NCBI RefSeq assembly: GCF_000018285.1
Contig: NC_009901.1
Coordinates: 4,897,001-4,961,000 of the forward strand
Length of the DNA: 64,000 nucleotides
Source of the DNA: Shewanella pealeana ATCC 700345
GTDB taxonomy: Bacteria; Pseudomonadota; Gammaproteobacteria; Enterobacterales; Shewanellaceae
Reading direction: 5' to 3'
The notes beneath the pieces were generated by a model. The model saw only the letters and a list, made by a program, of their open reading frames with translations. It was not told where the DNA came from and did no database searches. Below are positions 47,967-57,049 of this stretch, piece by piece. Numbering within the stretch: the stretch's first letter is position 1; the number at the start of each line of letters is the position of its first letter. The position numbers and the translations under genes were made by a program.

Positions 47967-48268
47967 CAGCACAATATACAGAGTCTATTAGCTCAATGAG
48001 CTGACTTGAAGCAGGCATAGGACGTCCCCATTTAATAAGCTAAGAGCGAGCATTGTTCAGCGTGATTAAAGTCGTCAGCATGGGGCTAGCTGGATCACAA
48101 AATTACCTCTACAATGGCTTGTTCTTGAACTGGCGCACGCCAATAAATTAATACGTCATTGATTGTTCACCTTATTGAAACAATGAATGTGTTAAACATA
48201 ATTACAGGTACAAAAGCCGCTATTTCTCTGCTTTTGTCCAACAGTTCGCAACCTTATTGGAGATACAC
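47967..48268. other. Intergenic region upstream of gor
   Basis: 302 bases without a plausible gene. Presumably holds the gor promoter; no distinct dyad or RNA element noted. Confidence 0.3.
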
Positions 48269-49624
48269 ATGGCTCAACATTTTGATTATATCTGTCTTGG
48301 CGCAGGTAGCGGCGGCATTGCATCGGCTAACAGAGCAGCCATGCGCGGCGCCAAAGTATTGCTTATCGAAGCAAAAGAGCTTGGCGGCACTTGTGTCAAC
48401 GTAGGTTGCGTTCCTAAAAAAGTGATGTGGTACGGCGCTCAAGTTGCTGAAGCCATGCACCTGTACGCTAAAGATTATGGCTTCGACGTAACCGTAAATA
48501 AGTTTGACTGGAGCACGCTGGTTGCTAGCCGCGAAGCCTATATCGACCGTATTCACGGATCTTACGATCGTGGCCTAGAAAGCAATGGTGTCACCTTAGT
48601 GCGCGGCTATGGTCGCTTCGTCGATAGCCACACCATTGAAGTGAACGGCGAACACTACACTGCCGACAATATCTTAATCGCCACCGGCGGCGCGGCGACA
48701 ATTCCGAACATTCCAGGTGCTGAACACGGTATCGATTCAGATGGTTTCTTCGCGCTAGAAGCACAGCCTAAGCGTGTTGCCGTGGTTGGCGCGGGTTACA
48801 TCGCCGTTGAAGTCGCAGGTGTATTACAGGCGCTAGGCAGCGACACCCACCTATTTGTACGTAAACATGCACCACTGCGTAACTTCGACCCTATGCTAAG
48901 TGAAGCACTGATGGAGTCGATGGCGACTGATGGACCAACGCTACATACTCACAGCACCCCTGAGTCGGTCACCAAAAATGATGATGGCAGCTTAACCCTT
49001 AAAATTGAAAATGGTGAAAGCTATGATGTTGATTGCCTTATCTGGGCGATCGGTCGACTTCCATCAACGGCTAATATCGGCCTTGAAAACACTAAGGTTG
49101 AACTCGATGCCAAGGGTTATGTGATCACCGACGAGCAGCAAAACACCACAGATGCTGGCATCTACTGTGTTGGCGATATTATGGCTGGCGGTGTAGAGCT
49201 AACGCCTGTAGCGGTTAAAGCCGGTCGCCTACTGTCAGAGCGCTTATTCAATGGCATGACTGATGCCAAGATGGATTACAGCGTTATACCAACCGTGGTA
49301 TTTAGTCACCCAGCAATTGGCACCATGGGTCTAACCCAACCAGAAGCTATTGCACAGTTCGGCGAAGAAAACGTAACCGTGTACACCTCAGGTTTTACCT
49401 CTATGTACACAGCGGTAACTGCACACCGTCAGGCGTGTAAGATGAAGCTAGTGTGTGCGGGTGACAACCAAAAAGTAGTCGGTATTCACGGTATCGGTTA
49501 CGGCATGGATGAAATTCTGCAAGGCTTCGGTGTAGCGATGAAGATGGGCGCAACTAAGGCAGATTTTGATGCCGTCGTCGCGATTCACCCAACGGGTGCC
49601 GAAGAATTTGTTACCATGAGATAA
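48269..49624 (+). CDS. gor: Glutathione-disulfide reductase
   Basis: An NADPH-dependent flavoprotein, 451 residues from [26 protein letters not shown] sits before this ATG. The FAD motif GAGSGGIAS, redox-active disulfide [15 protein letters not shown] (about 41-55), NADPH motif [13 protein letters not shown] near 172, GDI-containing [20 protein letters not shown] and the C-terminal catalytic HPTGAEEF (His-Glu pair) are all present. It reduces GSSG in the cytosol. Followed by a strong terminator and then an IS3 element. Confidence 0.96.
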   Translation: MAQHFDYICLGAGSGGIASANRAAMRGAKVLLIEAKELGGTCVNVGCVPKKVMWYGAQVAEAMHLYAKDYGFDVTVNKFDWSTLVASREAYIDRIHGSYDRGLESNGVTLVRGYGRFVDSHTIEVNGEHYTADNILIATGGAATIPNIPGAEHGIDSDGFFALEAQPKRVAVVGAGYIAVEVAGVLQALGSDTHLFVRKHAPLRNFDPMLSEALMESMATDGPTLHTHSTPESVTKNDDGSLTLKIENGESYDVDCLIWAIGRLPSTANIGLENTKVELDAKGYVITDEQQNTTDAGIYCVGDIMAGGVELTPVAVKAGRLLSERLFNGMTDAKMDYSVIPTVVFSHPAIGTMGLTQPEAIAQFGEENVTVYTSGFTSMYTAVTAHRQACKMKLVCAGDNQKVVGIHGIGYGMDEILQGFGVAMKMGATKADFDAVVAIHPTGAEEFVTMR

Positions 49625-49640
49625 TCTTCTGAATCAAAAT

Positions 49641-49670
49641 AAAAAAAGCCGCTAAGTTAGCGGCTTTTTT
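49641..49670 (+). terminator. Intrinsic terminator after gor
   Basis: GCCGCTAA pairs with TTAGCGGC; flanked by A7 and T6. It ends 13 bases before the IS insertion point. Confidence 0.93.
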
Positions 49671-49723
49671 GTATTCAAGGTTTGTCCCGTCCTGAGATAA
49701 GTTGACACATTGGAGACTTATCT

Positions 49724-50107
49724 ATGAAACCTTCAGGTTCTATCAGCAATAAACGTACTCAGCGTGATTACACATTAGGCTTTAAATTAGCCGTCGTCAG
49801 CCAAGTAGAAAAAGGCGAGCTGACCTATAAGCAAGCTCAAGACCACTATGGTATCCAAGGAAGAAGTACCGTCCTTACATGGTTACGAAAGCATGGTAGA
49901 TTAGACTGGTCCCAGCCTATTGAGCACTCTCCTATGTCTAAATCTAAAGAAACGCCAGCCCAGAAAATTAAGCGATTGGAGAAGCAAGTCTCTAATCTAG
50001 AAATGAAAAACATGATTTATGGCGATATGGTCGAGTTGCTTAAAAACGAATACGGCATCGATTTAGAAAAAAAGTACTTAGCCGAACGCTCTGGTTCGCC
50101 AAAGTAA
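49724..50107 (+). CDS. IS3-family transposase OrfA
   Basis: 127 residues: an N-terminal helix-turn-helix (YTLGFKLAVVSQVEKGELTY, then QAQDHYGIQGRSTVLTWLRK) and a C-terminal leucine-zipper-like coiled coil (KIKRLEKQVSNLEMKNMIYG). The heptamer A-AAA-AAG at 50068-50074 is in the register needed for -1 slippage near codons 115-117, so part of translation continues into OrfB as the OrfAB transposase. Confidence 0.95.
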   Translation: MKPSGSISNKRTQRDYTLGFKLAVVSQVEKGELTYKQAQDHYGIQGRSTVLTWLRKHGRLDWSQPIEHSPMSKSKETPAQKIKRLEKQVSNLEMKNMIYGDMVELLKNEYGIDLEKKYLAERSGSPK

Positions 50108-50214
50108 AAGGCACCATAAAGTTAGCCACAGCGAGTCGGCAGTTCAACTTATCTAGACAAGCAATTTATCAATGGAAACAACGCAGAACGGCAAAAGCTG
50201 AAACGCTTAAACCT

Positions 50215-50952
50215 GTGATGAAGATGGTCATGTATTGGCGCCAGTTTATGCCTAGAGTGGGGACGCGCAAGCTCTACCAGCTCATCAAGCCACAACTGAT
50301 AGAACAAGGGATAAAGCTCGGTAGAGATGGGTTATTTCAGTATTTGAAGCAACAAAATATGCTGGTAAAACCCAGAAAAAATTACACTAAAACGACCAAT
50401 AGCCATCACTGGCTAAGAAAGTATCCCAACTTACTAAAAGACAGAGCGGTCAAGCGTGTTGAAGAGGTGCTCGTTAGCGATATCACCTACGTGAAATCAG
50501 ATGAGGGGACGCACTATTTGTCTCTGGTAACAGATGCGTACTCAAGAAAGATAATGGGATATGAGTTAAGCCATGAAATGAAAGCTTGTGACGTGGTCAA
50601 AGCATTGAATATGACGATAAAGAATCGTCAGACAACAGGCGATGCCATTCACCACTCAGATAGAGGGATGCAGTACTGCTCAGCTGAGTACCAGGAGACG
50701 TTAGCGGCAAATGGTATTACTCCGTCCATGACAGATGGATATGACTGCTACCAAAATGCACTTGCAGAGCGGGTTAATGGGATTTTGAAGCACGAGTTTT
50801 TGCTTTATCGCTGCCGTACGATGAAGGAGCTCGATATGTTAATCAAAGAGTCGATAGAGACTTATAACCATTTAAGGCCGCATCTTAGTTTAGGGATGAA
50901 AACCCCTAATGAAGTACATAAAAAAGCCAGTCGGGAGTTCCAACTGGCTTAA
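50215..50952 (+). CDS. IS3-family transposase OrfB (DDE integrase domain)
   Basis: 245 residues from this ATG, but the -1 frame is open back to the slip site at 50068-50074 with no stop, adding about 47 residues that include a second helix-turn-helix (ATASRQFNLSRQAIYQWKQR). The DDE triad is Asp89 (VSDITYV), Asp149 (HHSDRG) and Glu185 (NALAERVNG) with the standard D-(35)-E spacing. The functional enzyme is expected to be the frameshift fusion. Confidence 0.95.
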   Translation: MMKMVMYWRQFMPRVGTRKLYQLIKPQLIEQGIKLGRDGLFQYLKQQNMLVKPRKNYTKTTNSHHWLRKYPNLLKDRAVKRVEEVLVSDITYVKSDEGTHYLSLVTDAYSRKIMGYELSHEMKACDVVKALNMTIKNRQTTGDAIHHSDRGMQYCSAEYQETLAANGITPSMTDGYDCYQNALAERVNGILKHEFLLYRCRTMKELDMLIKESIETYNHLRPHLSLGMKTPNEVHKKASREFQLA

Positions 50953-50994
50953 TAAAAACCGTCAACCTATTTTAGGACTAGACAGTTAGCGCTT

Positions 50995-51022
50995 AATGCC
51001 TGACAATCCATTCTCAGGCATT
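50995..51022. other. Hairpin downstream of the BCCT gene
   Basis: AATGCCTGA pairs with TCAGGCATT. No uridine run; it lies between the IS right end and the convergent BCCT stop codon and may be the BCCT terminator or a processing hairpin. Confidence 0.4.
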
Positions 51023-51039
51023 AGTCGTTAGAGTCACAA

Positions 51040-53010
51040 TTAGCTAGGGGTATTCAATCGTGCTTGAATAGCCTGCTTAACTTCTTCCTGAGCTAATAAT
51101 GCCTCTTCCTCTTCCTTGCTACGCATTAGCGCATCGAAGGCTACACGTGCTTCTTGTGCAAGCTCTGACGCCGCAAGTTTAGCTTCTTTAGCTTTCATCG
51201 AGTCATCAGTTAACTGGCGTAGTTTTTCGATGATCTCATCAGGTGCATCGCCCAAGTCAACACTAGATTCGCCACGTGATAATGCCTCTTTACGTAACTG
51301 CTTCTTAAGCATCCAGATAGCATCGTTAGCTTCACGCTCAAGCTCTGCCGCTTCGATAGCGTTATCACGTAGTCCTTCAAAACGAGCCAATGCCTGACCT
51401 TCTTTGCTCCAAGGGTCGACATCAGGTAGATCTGAAATATTAATCACAGGATCGACGTAATCATCTTGATGCGCTAAGTCTAATGTCGCCGCCTTAACAC
51501 CGGAGATCATTAACATCACCGCGATAGTCAGAAGTGGTAAACCACCTACAATCGCCGCCGTTTGCAATGTTGCTAAGCCGCCCATAAACATCAGTGCCGA
51601 AGGCATAAATGATAGAGTGAAAGCCCAGAACAGACGGTTCCAACGCAAAGGATCTTCAGTCACGTTAGTTTGTACAACTGACGCTAAGATGTAAGAGATA
51701 GAGTCGAAAGTCGTCGCGGTGAAAATCACACATAACAAGGTAAATACAGCAATGACCAAGGTACTAAATGGCAGTGTTTCTAAAATTGCGAAGATTGCGC
51801 GAGTCGCGCCTTCTGCATTCAGAATGCTCACCACATCGAGTTCACCAGACAACTGCAGTGATAAACCGTAGTTACCAAGAATGATGAAGTACATTGAACA
51901 GCCTAGTGAGCCGAAGAATACCGCACCAGACACCATCTGCTTAATCGTTCTACCACGTGAAATACGTGCAACAAATAGACCCATACTTGGCGCAAATACT
52001 AACCACCACGCCCAGTAGAAAATCGTCCAATCTTGTGGGAAGTGGGTATCTTCAAACGTACCCATACCACCGAAAGGCTCAGCCCAAGTCGCCATAACAA
52101 AGAAGTTAGACAACATACGACCGATTGAATCTAAGCCTGTTTCCAACATGAAGATTGTTGGGCCACAAACCAGTACAAACAGCAGTAAACCTAAGGCACC
52201 CCAGAAGTTAATGTTACTTAAAATCTTAATGCCTTTGTCCATGCCCATGTAAGAAGAGTAAGCAAAGATACCGGTACATACCATTAGCACTAAAATTTGG
52301 CTGCCAGTCGTCGCAGGAATACCAAACAGGTAGCTAATACCTTCGTTAATCAATGGTGCCGCTAAACCTAACGTGGTTGCCGCGCCGCCCAATAGACCGA
52401 AGATAAATAGCACATCAATGACTTTACCTAGCTTACCAAAGCTATTCGCTTCGCCAATAACCGGCATTAAAGCAGCAGAGACTTTTAGTACTGGCTGCTT
52501 ACGCACATAGAAGAAGTAAGCAATTGGAATCGCTGGGATCATATAGATACACCAAGCAATTGGTCCCCAGTGGAACAAGCCGTAAGTGGCAGCCCAACGC
52601 ACCGCCTCTTCACTGCCCGCTTCTAGCTGGAATGGTGGGTTTTGGTAGTAATATGCCCACTCAATAGTACCCCAATACAAAATACTGGCACCGATACCAC
52701 CACAGAATAACATTGCCGCCCAAGACGCCAACGCAAACTCTGGCTTTTCATCAGGATCGCCTAGTTTAATCTGACCGATATCAGAGAAAACGATATAGAT
52801 CATGAAGAAAAATGCCGCTAAGCCTAAACCTAAATAAGCAAAGCCTAGTTTGTCTGTCATAAATGTTTTAGCAACTGCAATCCACTCAGCTCCTTCTGCT
52901 GGAAATAACAGTAAGGGAATAACAACTGCACAAAGCAGTAATAGTGCGCCGAAAAAAGTCGGCTTATCGATCAGTTCGAAGTGTTTTTTCATTTTTATTG
53001 TCCGCAACAA
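51040..53010 (-). CDS. BCCT-family betaine/choline/carnitine transporter with long C-terminal tail
   Basis: 656 residues: a 12-helix BCCT core (about 15-510) with FPQDWTIFYWAWWLVFAPSM and ARISRGRTIKQMVSGAVFFG, then a roughly 120-residue cytosolic tail rich in Glu, Ala, Arg and Lys with predicted coiled coil (AIEAAELEREANDAIWMLKK, KEAKLAASELAQEARVAFDA). Tails of BetP and BetT-type carriers sense osmotic state; this acidic/coiled-coil tail could act likewise, an inference. It may start at MKKHFEL (52992), which has a better N-terminus. Substrate not assignable; a second BCCT besides CaiT. Confidence 0.88.
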   Translation of the reverse strand: MLRTIKMKKHFELIDKPTFFGALLLLCAVVIPLLLFPAEGAEWIAVAKTFMTDKLGFAYLGLGLAAFFFMIYIVFSDIGQIKLGDPDEKPEFALASWAAMLFCGGIGASILYWGTIEWAYYYQNPPFQLEAGSEEAVRWAATYGLFHWGPIAWCIYMIPAIPIAYFFYVRKQPVLKVSAALMPVIGEANSFGKLGKVIDVLFIFGLLGGAATTLGLAAPLINEGISYLFGIPATTGSQILVLMVCTGIFAYSSYMGMDKGIKILSNINFWGALGLLLFVLVCGPTIFMLETGLDSIGRMLSNFFVMATWAEPFGGMGTFEDTHFPQDWTIFYWAWWLVFAPSMGLFVARISRGRTIKQMVSGAVFFGSLGCSMYFIILGNYGLSLQLSGELDVVSILNAEGATRAIFAILETLPFSTLVIAVFTLLCVIFTATTFDSISYILASVVQTNVTEDPLRWNRLFWAFTLSFMPSALMFMGGLATLQTAAIVGGLPLLTIAVMLMISGVKAATLDLAHQDDYVDPVINISDLPDVDPWSKEGQALARFEGLRDNAIEAAELEREANDAIWMLKKQLRKEALSRGESSVDLGDAPDEIIEKLRQLTDDSMKAKEAKLAASELAQEARVAFDALMRSKEEEEALLAQEEVKQAIQARLNTPS

Positions 53011-53559
53011 CTAAACACAGATTTGATTGAGTGCACTCCACAAGCTCCTCCCCGTACTGAAGGCCAGACAGGTTTAACTGAAGTTAAAATAGGATGAATA
53101 TTGTGTGTGAACGTTTTTTTTGTAGAGCTAATAACACTCGAAAGTTGCCCAAATTACGATTAATAGGGGTCAAGGATAAAATAATGTTAAACGAGGGTTC
53201 TGTCGACAAACTTATATCTCGAATCAATCAAAAATGTGATACAACTCCCATATGGTTATAGGTGTATATTATCTAAGAGTTTTTAATGCTGCAAAAGTCG
53301 CCTAAACGCCTTTATGGCGTGCTTTCAAAACAATTTCGTATCTTGATATAAATGATGATTTTTAAGACTGACAAGTAACAAGAGCATCCAAGACACCACA
53401 CTCGAGGCAACAGCTATAAACAGAGTGATAAGCAGTAAAAAAGAGAGAAGAAAGAGAGAAATCGGGACCGACTCATACAAATCAAATACTAATCAGTATT
53501 AAGAAAGCATAACAATGAGGCCCAAGATTACTGCGCCTCATTGTTGCTAGTAATAAAAC
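53011..53559. other. Intergenic region between the BCCT and reductase genes
   Basis: Holds the BCCT promoter and an 11-base perfect stem AACAATGAGGC/GCCTCATTGTT (53511-53545), likely the terminator or 3' processing hairpin of the reductase gene; the minus strand after it reads TGCTTTCTTAAT. No gene is seen. Confidence 0.5.
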
Positions 53560-54666
53560 TTAAGCGGCGTTACGCTTCTTATATACCACACAGAAGTTAC
53601 CGCGCTTAGTACGGCACTTAGAACATCTTTCACAATCCACTTCAGCAGCATTGCCCTCCTTCCAGCGCTTAATAAGCTGCGGTTCGGCCAGTAATGGGCG
53701 TGACAGTGCAAAAAACTGAATATTAGTGCTATTGGCAAGTTCTTCAATGGCGCAGATATCAGCTAATCCGCCTACGGTAATAATTGGCAGATTAACTTCC
53801 TGACTGACCACGGCGCCATATTCACGGAAGTAACCTTCACTTTGAATGGTATAACCATCAAATTGTTCACCCACCACAGTATTGGCATTACCATGGATGT
53901 TGCCAGAGATAATAATCGCATCGACGCCAATCGACTCCAGCGTTTTACAAATGCTGCGGGTGTCAGCAAAAGTTAAGCCGCCATCAAAAAACTCAGAGGC
54001 GGTCAGCTTCACTAAAATAGGGTAATCATCACCAACAAGTTTGCGGATCTCTGCGTAGATCTCCAGCAAGAAGCGCATACGGTTCTCAAGGCTACCGCCA
54101 TATTCATCTTCACGCTGATTGTAGTATGGGCTTAGAAACTGATTAATCAGATAAGTGTGCGCCGCATGGATCTCAACGCCATCGAAGCCTGACTCTTGTG
54201 CGCGGCGACTCGCCTCGGCAAACGCCTTTACGATGTAATCGATCTCAGCCTTAGTCATCGCCTTCCCCATGGTTTGAGTACCACGCTCAGCAATAGCACT
54301 CGGGGCAAAGATCACTCGCTCCCCGACGTTGTAAGTGGTCTTAGTGCCACCATAAGCCAGCTGCATCACGATTTTCGAGTCATAGCCATGCACCAAGTCT
54401 GTCAGCTTCTGGTATTCAGCAATAAACGAATCGTCATACATACCCATCATGCCAGCGTTAGGCTTTTCTTCGGCAACGATGTTAGCGTAACCCGTGACAA
54501 TCAGCCCCACCTCACCTTTAGCCAGCTCTTCATACACAGAGTACAACTTGTCGGTCATATGGCCAATTTCAGTCGCCATATTTTCCCAGGTCGCGCTTCT
54601 CACAAAGCGGTTTTTCAGTGTCATCTTGCCAATACGGCTAGGTGAAAACAAAGTGCTCACGTGCAA
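53560..54666 (-). CDS. NADH:flavin oxidoreductase, old-yellow-enzyme family
   Basis: 368 residues, a single FMN-binding TIM barrel: LFSPSRIGKMTLKNRFVRSA at the start, GFDGVEIHAAHTYLINQFLS near 165-185 with the substrate His pair, and YYNQREDEYGGSLENRMRFL. The C-terminus carries CERCSKCRTKRGNFCVVY, a cysteine set that in 2,4-dienoyl-CoA reductase-like members binds a 4Fe-4S cluster; here the following FAD/NAD domains are absent. Probable FMN reductase acting on an activated alkene or similar; substrate unknown. Single gene. Confidence 0.85.
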   Translation of the reverse strand: MHVSTLFSPSRIGKMTLKNRFVRSATWENMATEIGHMTDKLYSVYEELAKGEVGLIVTGYANIVAEEKPNAGMMGMYDDSFIAEYQKLTDLVHGYDSKIVMQLAYGGTKTTYNVGERVIFAPSAIAERGTQTMGKAMTKAEIDYIVKAFAEASRRAQESGFDGVEIHAAHTYLINQFLSPYYNQREDEYGGSLENRMRFLLEIYAEIRKLVGDDYPILVKLTASEFFDGGLTFADTRSICKTLESIGVDAIIISGNIHGNANTVVGEQFDGYTIQSEGYFREYGAVVSQEVNLPIITVGGLADICAIEELANSTNIQFFALSRPLLAEPQLIKRWKEGNAAEVDCERCSKCRTKRGNFCVVYKKRNAA

Positions 54667-55030
54667 TCCTCTTAAAATCTTATTCAGTACTAACCAACAA
54701 AAATAGCAAACAGTAAAAACACAACAGCCACACTTTAGAAAAGCATGGCTGTAGTCAGTCGTTCTTCATCAACATAAAGAACGCAGCAGGCGCGGGATAT
54801 TACGCGCAAAATATAAGAATTACCTTAAACTAGATTCAGCTTTTGAGAATTAGCCTGGCTAGCGGAAATTGAAAACTTACTTTCTAGAGAGACCACGATT
54901 ACAAAACTTGCGGAACGTTTTGATTTTAAATAATTAACCAGCTAATGTTGCCGCTCAAAATATCGTACTAACGATTAATCTAATTAATCCCTTTTTCAGG
55001 CATTTTTAGACTTTTTCTGAGACAAACCCT
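54667..55030. other. Divergent promoter region
   Basis: 364 AT-rich bases between the reductase (minus) and the secreted-protein gene (plus). No gene, repeat or clear operator identified. Confidence 0.3.
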
Positions 55031-56134
55031 ATGTACCATCGCATGTTGCCTTATATTTTCGCTTCACTACTTTCAAGCATTGCTTTGCCAGTATTCGCCT
55101 CCGATGACTTAAGCGGGATCTGGCAAGGTACTTTAGGTAAGAGCAAAATCCGCGTCTGCTTTAATGAGTACGGCACCGGCAGTTATTACTATCAGCGTTA
55201 TTTAACGCCGATAAGACTCGAACAGGTCGATAACCACTGGCAAGAAGACAAGCAAACTGGCTTCTGGCAGTTTGATAATGTGAGCGAGCAGCAACTTATT
55301 GGCCGCTGGTCTAATAAAGAGTGGACTTCTACGGATCCATCTAAGGCACAGCCGTCAGCCTCTAGCAAATCATTAACCATCAAGCTTGAACGCCAAATCA
55401 GTCCAGACGCCATAAATGATTGCAGCAGCGATGCTTTCAACCAGCCACTAGAAATAGCGCCAAGACTTAGTCGTGGCAAATGGCAACCGTTTGATAATAC
55501 CGACTCGATTGCCCCCAAAGCTCACCAGCCTCAGCAAATTAACTACCGTCAACTCAGCTATGGCACAGAAATCAGCCTAGAGTTTAAAGGCGAGCAAACT
55601 GGCATACCAGCAATTAATCAGTGGTTAAAACAGAAACTAACGAGTAAGACTCAACTTGAAGAAACCTTTGAAACCCGCCGCAGAATGTTGGCGCAAATAG
55701 GCTTGCCAATCACAGATGAAACCGGGGCAGAACCAAGCTTTATTAATCAGCATTGGTTAAGTGTGAGATTTTACCGCTGGGCAGCAGGCTATGGCGCCGG
55801 CGGCATCAACCGTTCATTCACCAGCTTCAATCTTAGCGATGGCAAACCATTCAATCCATGGCAATGGTTTAGCGAAGACGTCGCCCTCGATGAAATGCGT
55901 AATCAACTGCCACCCGCCCTACGCGCAAAGCTGTTTGCCGATATGGAAGTTGTTGAGGATTGCGATAACTCAGACGGCTCAGGTTATTTCTACCTAACCC
56001 TCAGCCCAAAAGGCATCGAAATTTGGGAAACACCCAACGGCAGCGGCTGCGAAAACGAGTTCACCCTCAACCCACAAGAGGCGATGCCGTTTGCTACTGA
56101 GTACGGCAAGAGTCAGCTTAAGCTAATGGAGTAA
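55031..56134 (+). CDS. Secreted/periplasmic protein of unknown function
   Basis: 367 residues with a signal peptide at 1-23 (ending FAS|DDLSGI). After a lipocalin-like opening (LSGIWQGTLGKSKIRVCFNE) come Trp/Tyr-rich segments QEDKQTGFWQFDNVSEQQL and LSVRFYRWAAGYGAGGINRS, with AINQWLKQKL-type helices between. Six or so cysteines could form disulfides. No family recognised; nothing in the neighbourhood suggests a role. Confidence 0.7.
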   Translation: MYHRMLPYIFASLLSSIALPVFASDDLSGIWQGTLGKSKIRVCFNEYGTGSYYYQRYLTPIRLEQVDNHWQEDKQTGFWQFDNVSEQQLIGRWSNKEWTSTDPSKAQPSASSKSLTIKLERQISPDAINDCSSDAFNQPLEIAPRLSRGKWQPFDNTDSIAPKAHQPQQINYRQLSYGTEISLEFKGEQTGIPAINQWLKQKLTSKTQLEETFETRRRMLAQIGLPITDETGAEPSFINQHWLSVRFYRWAAGYGAGGINRSFTSFNLSDGKPFNPWQWFSEDVALDEMRNQLPPALRAKLFADMEVVEDCDNSDGSGYFYLTLSPKGIEIWETPNGSGCENEFTLNPQEAMPFATEYGKSQLKLME

Positions 56135-56175
56135 GACTCCATTTCCAGGTCAAATGGTGGAACCTTGAAGCTACC

Positions 56176-56521
56176 TTTGAGTGGAAACTCAAATCTACTT
56201 TCAGTGGTTGCAATTATCAGGGACTGTGCTGGACAGCATGTCCGAATGTCGTGAACACATGGATGTGAATGAACGACCTTATGTTCAGAACTTAGAAGTT
56301 CCCCCAAAGCAGAGAACCTTTTCTTCATCAATGCTTAGGAAGCATTTGATGTATCTTCCAACATCAATGGTTCCAATGGCCTGCAGCCGGCGCATGTGCA
56401 GACACTTCTTAGGCTCGCTTTTCGTCATCCCTGACCGCTCTGCGAAAACAAACAACATCCCTATTTAAAGGCCAGTTCGGCATCCCTGCCTCTCGCTCGA
56501 GAGCTTGATAACTTCGTTATC
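56176..56521. repeat. Scattered hairpins, first half of the 56-57 kb tract
   Basis: TTTGAG/CTCAAA (56176-56193), GGACA-GCA-TGTCC (56231-56243), GAACTT-AG-AAGTTC (56288-56301), ATGCTT-AGG-AAGCAT (56331-56345) and GATAAC-TTC-GTTATC (56507-56521). Confidence 0.65.
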
Positions 56522-56846
56522 TCTCACCTGGTTTTCGAAGGCCTAAGCCGTACCTGCACGGGTTTAGAAAAGCATTCCCCCCCCCCCTTTGGTGCTTCAC
56601 ATAAAAAGAAAGATTCACTAGCAAATGTGAAGCTAACAGGAAACACCAGCTTCCCCATCGAAGTTGCCAAAGTCATTGAAGACAATCGCGTGAGCGAGGC
56701 ATGGATGCCGAGGTAGCCTTAGGTGAGTCAGGGATGGCGAATATGAGGCGATAGCTATTTTCGAAAATGACTGAGGATCTACAACTTCGTCGGGGCGGCT
56801 AGGGTGATGCAAGAGGGGGAAGCTGTTGTCCCCCTTTTGCCCGAGT

Positions 56847-56963
56847 GTGAGCTGGAAGCTCACGACTTTAGTTGTTAGACGAAGTCTAACTTTGAGGTCA
56901 GGCGCAGCCTGATAGAAATATCAAACGAAGTTTGATTAGTTATAAAATGCGCCCGCTTGGCGC
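56847..56963. repeat. Array of consecutive triloop hairpins
   Basis: GTGAGCT-GGA-AGCTCAC (56847-56863), GTTAGAC-GAA-GTCTAAC (56874-56890), TCAGGC-GCA-GCCTGA (56898-56912), ATCAAAC-GAA-GTTTGAT (56920-56936) and GCGCC/GGCGC (56949-56963). The first four have perfect 6-7 bp stems, three-base loops and 7-10 base spacers. Confidence 0.85.
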
Positions 56964-56980
56964 AAAACCAAGTAACAAAA

Positions 56981-57008
56981 AAGGCTATGAACCTAAGCTC
57001 ATAGCCTT
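56981..57008 (-). terminator. Intrinsic terminator of the M24/M20 operon
   Basis: AAGGCTATGA pairs with TCATAGCCTT; on the minus strand T6 follows. It lies about 40 bases after the M20 stop codon. Confidence 0.92.
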
Positions 57009-57049
57009 AATCTAAACACTGCTAACTATAGCAAATAGTTTATAACGAA

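Larger units (their letters stand above)
49683..50984 (+). mobile_element. Complete IS3-family insertion sequence (1302 bp)
   Basis: Left end TGTCCCGTCCTGAGATAAG and right end, read inward, TGTCTAGTCCTAAAATAGG match at most of 24 positions; both arms end in GTTGAC. GTT at 49680-49682 and GTT at 50985-50987 form a 3-bp target duplication, the size typical of this family. Two overlapping frames with an A-AAA-AAG slip site encode OrfA and OrfAB. All parts appear intact, so recent or current mobility is likely. Confidence 0.95.
56135..57049. other. Gene-free tract of short hairpins after the secreted-protein gene
   Basis: Small frames occur but none looks coding. The tract contains at least nine short stem-loops (described in the two repeat entries), an 11-base C run at 56577-56587 and, at its right end, the terminator of the M20-gene operon. 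Base composition and phrasing differ from flanking genes, suggesting decayed repetitive DNA. Confidence 0.6.

Noticed and set aside
48254..48556. Antisense frame at the gor start
   Set aside because: Shadow of gor; no ribosome binding site.
56181..56468. A 95-codon frame on the plus strand
   Set aside because: It runs through several perfect hairpins, has no ribosome binding site and no recognisable protein pattern.
56633..56863. A 76-codon frame on the minus strand
   Set aside because: It overlaps the hairpin tract and ends in a triloop hairpin; no supporting features.
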